This document shows, in pieces, positions 23,766 through 31,090 of a stretch of 32,096 bases of DNA. The notes under the pieces were generated by a model, which saw only the letters and a list, made by a program, of their open reading frames with translations, searched no databases and was not told the origin of the DNA. The translations under genes were made by a program, and so were the position numbers. Within the stretch, counting starts at the first letter, position 1. Each line of letters opens with the position of its first letter. Source of the DNA: an uncultured Bacteroidota bacterium (GTDB lineage: Bacteria > Bacteroidota > Bacteroidia > Chitinophagales > Chitinophagaceae); contig CAIYPC010000680.1 in assembly GCA_903927975.1 (NCBI GenBank), positions 1 to 32,096 of the forward strand, given 5' to 3'.

Positions 23766-23957
23766 ATGAGCGTATTTTTTCTTTTGATTAGTATCAGCAT
23801 ATTGGTGGCAGGGGGATTTTTAGCTGCGTTTTTGGTGAGCGTGAGATCTGGGCAATACGATGATGATTACACTCCTTCCGTAAGAATGTTATTTGACGAT
23901 ACAAAGCCATCTGATCCTTCTTCCGCTCCCGAAAATTTAACCAAAATCAAATCATAG
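23766..23957 (+). CDS. ccoS: cbb3 oxidase assembly protein CcoS
   Basis: A 63-residue protein with one N-terminal membrane helix (about 3-26) followed by the CcoS signature S-G-Q-Y-D-D-D-Y-T-P-S-V-R-M-L-F-D-D. CcoS is needed for cofactor insertion into the oxidase catalytic subunit. It lies 3 bp before ccoNO, so the two are translationally close. The acidic/polar tail (about 45-63) is variable in the family. Confidence 0.93.
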   Translation: MSVFFLLISISILVAGGFLAAFLVSVRSGQYDDDYTPSVRMLFDDTKPSDPSSAPENLTKIKS

Positions 23958-23960
23958 AAA

Positions 23961-26096
23961 ATGCAGGTAGAAAAATTTTATTACGACAACAGGATAGTAA
24001 AAAACTTTGCTGTCGCCACCATTATGTGGGGGGTAGTTGGTATGCTCGCAGGATTGTATGTGGCGTTGCAATTGGTTTTCCCTTCCCTGAACATAACGCA
24101 ATATGCATCTTTTGGAAGATTGCGCCCATTGCACACCAATGCAGTGATTTTCGCATTCGTTGGAAATGGCATTTTTACTGGAGTGTATTATTCTCTACAA
24201 CGTCTTTGTAAAGCAAGGATGTTTAGTGATGTCTTAAGCAAAATACATTTTTGGGGATGGCAGTTGATTATTGTTGCCGCAGCTATTACATTGCCATTAG
24301 GACTTACGCAAGGAGCAGAATATGCTGAACTGATTTGGCCAATTGATATTGCCATCACAATCATTTGGGTTGTTTTTGGGTGGAACATGTTCGGCACCAT
24401 CATTAAAAGAAGAGAAAAACATTTATACGTTGCTATCTGGTTTTATATAGCAACATTTGTGACAGTAGCTGTGTTGCATATTGTCCGTTCTGGCGAATTG
24501 CCTTATACTTGGTTGAAAAGCTACAGTATTTATTCTGGCGTACAGGATGCGCTGGTGCAGTGGTGGTATGGTCATAATGCAGTAGCATTTTTCCTGACCA
24601 CGCCCTATTTAGGATTGATGTATTATTTCCTTCCTAAAGCAGCTAACCGCCCCATATATTCTTATCGGCTTTCGATCATTCACTTTTGGGCATTGATTTT
24701 TTTATATATCTGGGCTGGCCCTCACCATTTGTTATATACTGCGTTGCCGAACTGGGCACAATCATTAGGCATTGTATTTTCTTTCATGCTCATTTTTCCA
24801 AGCTGGGGCGGTAGGATAAATGGATTGCTCACATTACGTGGTGCATGGGATAGGGTGAGGGACGATGTTATCTTAAAATTTATGGTTGTTGCAGTAACAT
24901 GTTACGGCATGGCAACATTTGAAGGGCCAATGCTTTCATTGAAAAGTGTAAGCGCAATAAGCCACTACACTGATTGGATTATCGCACATGTTCATATTGG
25001 CGCTTTGGGCTGGAATGGCATGTTGACTTTTGGTGTGTTATACTGGCTCATCCCACGCATTTATAAAACTGATCTGTATTCAAAGAAATTAGCAAATGTT
25101 CACTTTTGGTTGGGGACCCTTGGGATTTTATTTTATGCGATACCAATGTATTGGGCTGGATTTCAGGAAAGCTCCATGTGGAAACAATTTACTGAATCTG
25201 GCCAGTTGAAATATACCTTCCTTGAAACAGTTACTTACATGAAGCCATTTTATGCTATGCGCTCACTAGGCGGCACTCTGTATTTGATTGGTGTAATCTT
25301 CATGGTATATAATATTTACAAAACTGCTAAGGCAGGAAAACTGGTTGCGAATGAAGAAGCAGAGGCTGCGCCGTTGGAGAAAAATTATGTGAAGCACGTT
25401 GGAGAACATTGGCATCGTTGGATTGAAAGAAGGCCTGTACAGTTTATGATTTTAAGCCTGATAGTTATTTTAATCGGCGGTGCTATTGAAATGGTTCCAA
25501 CATTTTTAATCAAATCGAACATTCCAACAATCAGCAGCGTGAAACCATATACGCCGCTTGAATTGCAGGGAAGAGATATTTATGTGCGTGAAGGATGTTA
25601 CACTTGCCATTCACAAATGATCCGTCCTTTCAGAAGTGAAACTGAACGTTACGGGGAATATTCAAAAGCCGGTGAATTTGTTTACGACCATCCATTCCAG
25701 TGGGGAAGCAAACGCATTGGGCCCGATTTGGCAAGAGAAGGAACAGGCAATCTTAAAAAAACCAACGGATGGCATTTCCGTCATTTTCGCGAACCATCTT
25801 CTATGAGCGAGGGCTCAATCATGCCGTCCTACTCATTCATGCTCGAACAAGATCTGGATGTTTCGACCATGGAAGCAAAAATTAATGCCATGAGAACTTT
25901 AGGTGTGCCTTATGAAAAAGGTTATGAAAAACAAGCAATAACTGATTTGAATGCGCAGGCAAAAGAAATTTCTGATAATCTTATTAGCGATAGCATTCGG
26001 ATATCTCCTAAAAAGGAAGTGATTGCATTGATTGCGTACATACAACGCATGGGCGCTGATATTGGAAAAAATAAAACTGTCACTACAAATAAATAA
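23961..26096 (+). CDS. ccoNO: cbb3 cytochrome c oxidase, fused CcoN-CcoO subunits
   Basis: A 711-residue fusion of the catalytic haem-copper subunit CcoN (about 1-480) and the mono-haem cytochrome c subunit CcoO (about 490-711). CcoN ligands are present: H58 (low-spin haem b), the CuB histidines H205 (WYGHNAV) and H255-H256 (AGPHH), Tyr249 in the position of the cross-linked tyrosine, and H343/H345 (AHVHIGALGWNG) for the two haems. CcoO begins with a membrane helix at about 485-508 and has one haem c motif CYTCH (546-550) with a likely Met ligand in GSIMPSYSFM. It reduces O2 to water at low oxygen and pumps protons. The fusion is the usual Bacteroidota form. Stop and the ccoQ start are 3 bp apart. 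Confidence 0.96.
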   Translation: MQVEKFYYDNRIVKNFAVATIMWGVVGMLAGLYVALQLVFPSLNITQYASFGRLRPLHTNAVIFAFVGNGIFTGVYYSLQRLCKARMFSDVLSKIHFWGWQLIIVAAAITLPLGLTQGAEYAELIWPIDIAITIIWVVFGWNMFGTIIKRREKHLYVAIWFYIATFVTVAVLHIVRSGELPYTWLKSYSIYSGVQDALVQWWYGHNAVAFFLTTPYLGLMYYFLPKAANRPIYSYRLSIIHFWALIFLYIWAGPHHLLYTALPNWAQSLGIVFSFMLIFPSWGGRINGLLTLRGAWDRVRDDVILKFMVVAVTCYGMATFEGPMLSLKSVSAISHYTDWIIAHVHIGALGWNGMLTFGVLYWLIPRIYKTDLYSKKLANVHFWLGTLGILFYAIPMYWAGFQESSMWKQFTESGQLKYTFLETVTYMKPFYAMRSLGGTLYLIGVIFMVYNIYKTAKAGKLVANEEAEAAPLEKNYVKHVGEHWHRWIERRPVQFMILSLIVILIGGAIEMVPTFLIKSNIPTISSVKPYTPLELQGRDIYVREGCYTCHSQMIRPFRSETERYGEYSKAGEFVYDHPFQWGSKRIGPDLAREGTGNLKKTNGWHFRHFREPSSMSEGSIMPSYSFMLEQDLDVSTMEAKINAMRTLGVPYEKGYEKQAITDLNAQAKEISDNLISDSIRISPKKEVIALIAYIQRMGADIGKNKTVTTNK

Positions 26097-26099
26097 GCC

Positions 26100-26291
26100 A
26101 TGTTCAAATTCATTAAACAATATGCCGAAACAATGAAGAATGCGGATATATATCCCCTCATATCGTTGTTTATTTTCTTTCTGTTTTTTGTTGTGCTTTT
26201 AGTGTTTGTAAAAAAAATGGGAAAAGAAAGAGTTATGGAATTATCAAACATTCCTCTCGATAAAAATGAACCAACTAACCCAACATTATAA
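26100..26291 (+). CDS. ccoQ: cbb3 oxidase subunit CcoQ
   Basis: A 63-residue single-helix protein (helix about 19-40) with the FixQ/CcoQ layout: a short amphipathic N-terminus (FKFIKQYAETMKNADIYPL), one membrane span rich in Phe/Leu, then a charged cytoplasmic tail. CcoQ stabilises the oxidase complex. Assignment rests on size, topology and its place between ccoNO and ccoP, since the family is poorly conserved. Confidence 0.82.
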   Translation: MFKFIKQYAETMKNADIYPLISLFIFFLFFVVLLVFVKKMGKERVMELSNIPLDKNEPTNPTL

Positions 26292-26302
26292 ATTAAGCAA
26301 GT

Positions 26303-27475
26303 ATGAACCTCATTTATTTGGTAAAGAAAAAAATAATTCTGTGTTTGAGTATTTTATTTATTTCGTCAACAGCAATGGCACAGAGCGATATACCTGTAGA
26401 AAAAACAGTAACATCATCAGGTTATAATCAATTGGAAATACTTCTTCTGTTAACGGCTTTTTTTCTGCTTTTTGTGATTTGGGCATTTGGCCAAGTGTTA
26501 TTGGTTTTAAGTAGGCAATTGCTTGAAAAAAATAAAAATGCTGCTAAAATTGTGAGCGCATTTTTAATCGTCACATTATTGCTCACATCACAAACTTCAT
26601 CAGCGCAAAGCACCACATCCGCAGACTCGATAAAAATAATTTCTAATTACGGAGGTCTTTCAGCAACGGCATTTTATTTTTTTGCTGCCGTGATTGCGGT
26701 AGAAGTAATTGCCATCCTCTTTCTTTATTTTTCCATTCAAAATGTTTATAAAGGATTGACCGAGGAAAAAGGATCTGCTGAACATGTGTCAAAATTAAAA
26801 CTGTTGTGGTCAAAATTAGACAGGAACATATTTACCAAAGCAGCGCCAATAGAAAGAGAAGCAGATTATTTATTGGACCATAATTATGATGGCATTCAAG
26901 AACTCGACAACGCATTACCGCCTTGGTGGAAGTATGGTTTTTATATCACAATCGTTGTTGCTGTTATTTATCTTTTGAATTTCCATGTATTTAATACTGG
27001 CAAAAACCCAACGCAGGAATATGCTGCTGAAATGGAACAAGCCAGAGTTGAAAAGGAAATTTATGAAGCAAAAAATAAAGATAAAATTGATGAGAATAAT
27101 GTTCCTGTTGCCGATGCCACAGGCATCGCAAAAGGGAAAGAAATTTTTGCCAACGTATGTTGGGCTTGTCACGGAAAATCAGGCGAAGGTGGTGCGGGTC
27201 CAAATTTAACTGATGATTATTGGTTGCATAAAGGCTCATTGAATGATATTTATCACACCATCAAAACTGGTTACCCTGACAAAGGAATGCAATCATGGGC
27301 GAGTGTATATTCCCCGAAAGAAATCACTTATCTCGCCAGCTATGTCAAATCACTGCACGGCACTAAACCTGTGAATGCAAAAGCACCTCAAGGCGATTTG
27401 TATAAAGACACAGATTCTACGAAAACAGCAAAACCCGATTCTTTAAATACAAGAATCGCAACGATTAATAACTAG
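26303..27475 (+). CDS. ccoP: cbb3 oxidase cytochrome c subunit CcoP (mono-haem, extended N-terminus)
   Basis: A 390-residue cytochrome subunit passing electrons to CcoN. It has one haem c motif only, CWACH (286-290), with a probable Met ligand in DKGMQSW; many proteobacterial CcoP proteins have two. The CcoP N-terminal domain is recognised by the D-H-N-Y-D-G-I-Q-E-L-D-N-A-L-P-P-W-W motif (192-209), directly before a membrane helix (about 212-228). Ahead of it is an extra region with a signal-like segment (9-27), a helix at 44-70, a helix at 81-100 and one at 119-143, so the protein is longer and has more spans than the proteobacterial form. It starts 11 bp after ccoQ. The C-terminal 40 residues are polar and Lys/Thr-rich. 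Confidence 0.92.
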   Translation: MNLIYLVKKKIILCLSILFISSTAMAQSDIPVEKTVTSSGYNQLEILLLLTAFFLLFVIWAFGQVLLVLSRQLLEKNKNAAKIVSAFLIVTLLLTSQTSSAQSTTSADSIKIISNYGGLSATAFYFFAAVIAVEVIAILFLYFSIQNVYKGLTEEKGSAEHVSKLKLLWSKLDRNIFTKAAPIEREADYLLDHNYDGIQELDNALPPWWKYGFYITIVVAVIYLLNFHVFNTGKNPTQEYAAEMEQARVEKEIYEAKNKDKIDENNVPVADATGIAKGKEIFANVCWACHGKSGEGGAGPNLTDDYWLHKGSLNDIYHTIKTGYPDKGMQSWASVYSPKEITYLASYVKSLHGTKPVNAKAPQGDLYKDTDSTKTAKPDSLNTRIATINN

Positions 27476-27526
27476 ATATTTTGACAGAGAAACAATCAAA
27501 AATTAGTGCAATAAAAAATTTATTTT

Positions 27527-29026
27527 ATGGAAGAAATTATTGCGCTTGATAAAAAAGGAACGTACCGCGATTCAGTTGCAACCATTACAAAAGATGGTTC
27601 AAGGAATTTTATCAATCCCAAAAAACCCAAAGGCAGGTTATATAATCGGCGCACATGGTTTAGCATATTTTATCTGATTGTTTTTTTTACGCTCCCATTT
27701 ATCAAAGTAAATGATGAGCCATTATTCATGCTGAATATTTTGAATCGCAAGTTCATCATTTTCGGTATGGTTTTTTGGCCGCAGGATTTTTTCATATTCG
27801 GCATTGCCATGCTCACATTTGTGGTGTTCGTCATTTTATTCACTGTGGTATTTGGTCGCATCTTTTGCGGGTGGGCTTGTCCGCAAACCATTTTTATGGA
27901 AATGGTCTTTCGAAAAATCGAATATTGGATTGATGGGGATGCCGCACAGCAAAAACAATTAAGAGCAATGCCATGGAGCCAGAAAAAAATAATAAAAAGA
28001 GGCATCAAATTCATTATATTTTTTATTATTTCTTTTATCATAGCTAATTTCTTTTTAGCATATCTCATCAGCATGGATGAAGTGTTGGGATATATAAGAA
28101 ATCCTTCGGCACATGTTGGCACTTTAATTTCATTGCTCATATTTACTACTGTATTTTTCTTCGTGTATTGGTGGTTCAGGGAACAGGCCTGCATCGTGGT
28201 CTGTCCTTACGGAAGGCTGCAAGGCGTTTTGCTCGACAAGAATTCTATCGTTGTTGCGTATGATCACAAGCGTGGCGAACCGAGAGGAAAAATATCTAAG
28301 CAATCAAAAAAAAATGCAGAGAAAGATGATGACTGCAAATGCACAGATTGCAAAGGCAATGGTGGTTGCAAAGACCTCGCTGCAAAGTTTGAGGTCTATA
28401 CAAAATTGGGCGATTGCATTGATTGTATGGCTTGCGTAAGAGTATGTCCAACGGGCATAGATATAAGAAATGGGACACAACTCGAATGCGTGAATTGCAC
28501 TGCTTGCGTGGATGCGTGCGATGCCATTATGACAAGCATTAATAAACCAGAAGGATTGATTCGTTACGCATCTGAGAACAGCATTACCAATGGTGTTCAA
28601 CTGAGGCTGACAACAAGAATAAAGGGATATATCGCAGTGCTTACATTGCTATTATCACTACTTGTTTTTTTATTGGTAAGCCGAACAGATTTGGACGCAA
28701 GACTGATGCGCACTGCGGGTATGACATACACGTCATTGCCTAATGGACGAATCAGCAACTTATACAATTTGAAACTAGCGAATAAAACACACAAAGACAT
28801 CCCATTTACTTTAAAACTGGAAAATATAAATGGCGAAATCCAGCTTATCGGGAACAGCAGTTTAACAGTTAAGAAAGAAGATTATTCTCACCTGCAATTT
28901 TTTGTTAACCTCAATAGAAGCGAAATAAAGGGTTGGAAAACAGAATTGCAGATTGGCATGTATGAAAATAATAAAAAAATAAAAACAATCAAGGCCACTT
29001 TCATTGGCCCTGAGATTTATAACTGA
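27527..29026 (+). CDS. ccoG: cbb3 oxidase accessory ferredoxin CcoG
   Basis: A 499-residue membrane-bound iron-sulfur protein of the CcoG/FixG (RdxA) family, linked to copper handling or reduction during oxidase assembly. Membrane helices fall at about 44-60, 87-110, 160-181, 198-216 and 355-375. Cys motifs: FCGWACP (114-119), CIVVCPYGR (222-230), and two 4Fe-4S clusters at C297-x2-C300-x2-C303-x3-C307-P and C321-x2-C324-x2-C327-x3-C331. An extra Cys-rich loop CKCTDCKGNGGC (270-281) sits between GEPRGK and the first cluster. The C-terminal 120 residues form the Ig-like FixG domain. It follows ccoP after 51 bp. Confidence 0.94.
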   Translation: MEEIIALDKKGTYRDSVATITKDGSRNFINPKKPKGRLYNRRTWFSIFYLIVFFTLPFIKVNDEPLFMLNILNRKFIIFGMVFWPQDFFIFGIAMLTFVVFVILFTVVFGRIFCGWACPQTIFMEMVFRKIEYWIDGDAAQQKQLRAMPWSQKKIIKRGIKFIIFFIISFIIANFFLAYLISMDEVLGYIRNPSAHVGTLISLLIFTTVFFFVYWWFREQACIVVCPYGRLQGVLLDKNSIVVAYDHKRGEPRGKISKQSKKNAEKDDDCKCTDCKGNGGCKDLAAKFEVYTKLGDCIDCMACVRVCPTGIDIRNGTQLECVNCTACVDACDAIMTSINKPEGLIRYASENSITNGVQLRLTTRIKGYIAVLTLLLSLLVFLLVSRTDLDARLMRTAGMTYTSLPNGRISNLYNLKLANKTHKDIPFTLKLENINGEIQLIGNSSLTVKKEDYSHLQFFVNLNRSEIKGWKTELQIGMYENNKKIKTIKATFIGPEIYN

Positions 29027-29039
29027 TAAAATATTTTTT

Positions 29040-29471
29040 ATGAACTGGGGATATAAAATACTTGTTGTCTATTTGATTTTTGTAACTGGGATGTTGTTCC
29101 TGGTTTACAAATCATCTATCCAAAAAATGGATTTGGTGACAACAGATTATTATGGAAAAGAATTGAAATTTCAGGAACAGATTGACGAAACCAAACGTGC
29201 GGATGCGTTATCAGAAAGCATACAGTATGAAATAAAGAGCAATCAATTGCTCATAAAATTCCCAAAAGATTTTTCAGGGAAAAAAATCACAGGCACTGCC
29301 GAATTATATTGCCCTTCAGATGAAAATAAAGATGTGAAGCAAAGCATTTCTTTGCAGGACACATTATTAACGATGAAGATTACCTCGGCAAATAAAGGAC
29401 TTCATGAATTGCATATTTGGTGGAGCGCGGATAGCGTGAAATACTATTTTGAAAAGAAAATAATTATTTGA
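29040..29471 (+). CDS. ccoH: cbb3 oxidase assembly protein CcoH (FixH family)
   Basis: Read from ATG 29040 (143 residues: MNWGYKILVVYLIFVTGMLF), 13 bp after ccoG; a start at 29004 would overlap ccoG and add twelve residues that spoil the membrane-anchor start. One N-terminal helix (about 6-22) is followed by a FixH-type extracytoplasmic beta domain with the characteristic V-T-T-D-Y-Y-G-K-E-L-K-F-Q-E-Q-I-D and a closing L-H-E-L-H-I-W-W-S-A-D. Required for cbb3 assembly in other bacteria. The next gene begins 1 bp after its stop. Confidence 0.88.
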   Translation: MNWGYKILVVYLIFVTGMLFLVYKSSIQKMDLVTTDYYGKELKFQEQIDETKRADALSESIQYEIKSNQLLIKFPKDFSGKKITGTAELYCPSDENKDVKQSISLQDTLLTMKITSANKGLHELHIWWSADSVKYYFEKKIII

Positions 29472-29472
29472 T

Positions 29473-30189
29473 ATGATGGCTGCTTTTTTGACCGCATTTG
29501 CCATGGGCTTGGTTGGAAGCTTTCACTGTGTCGGTATGTGCGGGCCAATTGCATTGTCATTGCCGATCAACAGCGATAGCTTTTTGTCAAAATTTTCCGG
29601 TGCATTATTGTATAATGCAGGCCGGATTATTACTTATTCCGTTTTCGGGTTACTGTTCGGCAGTATTGGAAAAACAATTGCCCTGTTTGGTTATCAACAA
29701 TGGCTGTCAATCATTCTTGGCGTGTTGATTATTGCATTTATCATTTTGCCGAAAAAAATGTCAGTTTTTAATAGCAACAATTTTCTGTTGAGTCGTTTAT
29801 CAAAACTTCGGGAAAGATTAGGAAAGCTCTTGTTAAAAAAAAACTACTCTTCTTTATTTTCAATTGGCTTATTAAATGGGTTGCTTCCATGCGGATTGGT
29901 ATATATGGCAGTTGCAGGGGCTATAGCCGCCGGAGATGTTTTCAAAAGTATTTTCTTTATGGCTTTTTTCGGGTTGGGCACTTTGCCAATGATGTGGGGC
30001 ATTGCTTTTTTTGGAAATTTCATCAACATAAACATGAGACAAAAAATACGAAAAGCGTATCCCTATATGATGATGTTGATGGCATGCATGCTGATCGTTC
30101 GTGGAATGGGATTAGGGATACCTTATCTAAGCCCCAAAGTAAATACGGAGAAAAAAATAATTTACAATTGCTGTGTTAAACCAAAATAA
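29473..30189 (+). CDS. Sulfite exporter TauE/SafE- or DsbD-like membrane protein, cbb3-associated
   Basis: A 238-residue polytopic protein of the DsbD transmembrane/'UreH-like' type often placed at the end of Bacteroidota cco loci. Two pseudo-repeated halves each open with a motif: GLVGSFHCVGMCGP (12-25; H18, C19, C23) and GLLNGLLPCGLVYMAV (132-147; C140). Hydrophobic helices are at about 5-30, 44-70, 75-93, 128-150, 155-178 and 190-212. The conserved Cys/His pair in helix 1 and the Pro-Cys in helix 4 fit copper or thiol traffic during oxidase maturation. A Cys-Cys pair occurs four residues from the C-terminal lysine. The sulfite-exporter label is a database tradition, not a shown function. 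Confidence 0.82.
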   Translation: MMAAFLTAFAMGLVGSFHCVGMCGPIALSLPINSDSFLSKFSGALLYNAGRIITYSVFGLLFGSIGKTIALFGYQQWLSIILGVLIIAFIILPKKMSVFNSNNFLLSRLSKLRERLGKLLLKKNYSSLFSIGLLNGLLPCGLVYMAVAGAIAAGDVFKSIFFMAFFGLGTLPMMWGIAFFGNFININMRQKIRKAYPYMMMLMACMLIVRGMGLGIPYLSPKVNTEKKIIYNCCVKPK

Positions 30190-30255
30190 AATGGGTGCTG
30201 GAGAAATTTATTAAAAACCATTTTTACGTTATCAGGCCTATAAGAGTTTTAAAAC

Positions 30256-30275
30256 AAACCTTAAAGGTTTTCTTA
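30256..30275. repeat. AAACCTT-A-AAGGTTT palindrome after the cco operon
   Basis: A perfect 7-bp-arm palindrome at 30256-30270, followed by TTTTCTTATT-like sequence, 67 bp past the last cco-locus gene. It is the same core as at 57-77. It may act as a weak terminator for the operon. The rest of the 162-bp gap to the next gene holds no other clear signal. Confidence 0.5.
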
Positions 30276-30351
30276 TTGATGCAAACATTACAACTTCAAC
30301 TAAGCCATTTCAAGAATAATCCTACCTTAATAAATTAAATCAGCTGTTAAA

Positions 30352-31077
30352 ATGTTCAGGCATCACGGCAAGACAAGGACCTTAAGCCACAATTTAAAGA
30401 TTGCTTCTTTGTTGTCCTTCGTTGCAGGGCTGGTTAATGTGGTGGGCTTTCTGTCCGTGCAACGATTAACGACCAATGTTACCGGGCATTTTGCATTTTT
30501 TATGGATGAAATTTTTAAACTAAATTTTTGGCAGGGCTTTGTTTATTTTCTCTACATATTTTTCTTTTTTCTCGGATCATTTGTCTCCAATTTTTTGATA
30601 GAGCTCATCTCAAAAAAAGACGACCATTATATCTATGTTGTTCCCGCGTCTATAGAATGTGCCATTTTATTTATCATTGGTTTTTGGGGACAAAGTTTGG
30701 TAAAGAATAACCCTGACTTAATTGCTTTCAGCCTCCTCTTTGCCATGGGACTGCAAAACTCCCTCGTCACAACTATTTCAAATGCAACGGTAAGAACGAC
30801 TCACTTAACAGGCCTGTTTACCGATTTAGGGATTGAATTATCGCAATTATTTTTTTACAAAACAATTGAACAACGAAAAAAATTATTTTCATCCATAAGA
30901 CTTCGGGTAACAATTATAGGTTTTTTCTTCATCGGCGGAATCATGGGTGGAGTTTTTTATACAAAAGCGAATCTCTATGCATTGGTTTTTGCATCCGCAA
31001 TATTATTGCTGGGCTTGATCTATGACAGCGTCAGATTCAGGATTATTTTATTGAGAAGAAAACTAAAGAGCGACTGA
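30352..31077 (+). CDS. YoaK/DUF1275 family membrane protein
   Basis: A 241-residue membrane protein of the DUF1275 (YoaK) family. Family features: the first helix ASLLSFVAGLVNVVGFLSVQ, then TTNVTGHFAFF, and the mid-chain GLQNSLVTTISNATVRTTHLTGLFTDLGIEL, the most conserved block. About six hydrophobic segments are seen, with a basic C-terminus (LLRRKLKSD). The function of the family is unknown; small-molecule transport has been guessed. It is convergent with the regulator gene, only 13 bp between stops, with no clear terminator between them. Confidence 0.88.
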   Translation: MFRHHGKTRTLSHNLKIASLLSFVAGLVNVVGFLSVQRLTTNVTGHFAFFMDEIFKLNFWQGFVYFLYIFFFFLGSFVSNFLIELISKKDDHYIYVVPASIECAILFIIGFWGQSLVKNNPDLIAFSLLFAMGLQNSLVTTISNATVRTTHLTGLFTDLGIELSQLFFYKTIEQRKKLFSSIRLRVTIIGFFFIGGIMGGVFYTKANLYALVFASAILLLGLIYDSVRFRIILLRRKLKSD

Positions 31078-31090
31078 TATGCAGCAGTTA

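Noticed and set aside
27483..27488. TTGACA hexamer before ccoG, like a sigma-70 -35 box
   Set aside because: No matching -10 at proper spacing, and Bacteroidota promoters use different elements; the 51-bp gap looks like a normal intra-operon spacer.
30277..30290. TTGATGCAAACATT before the YoaK gene as an Fnr-type site
   Set aside because: Only the first half-site fits; the second half (ACAT) does not match ATCA.
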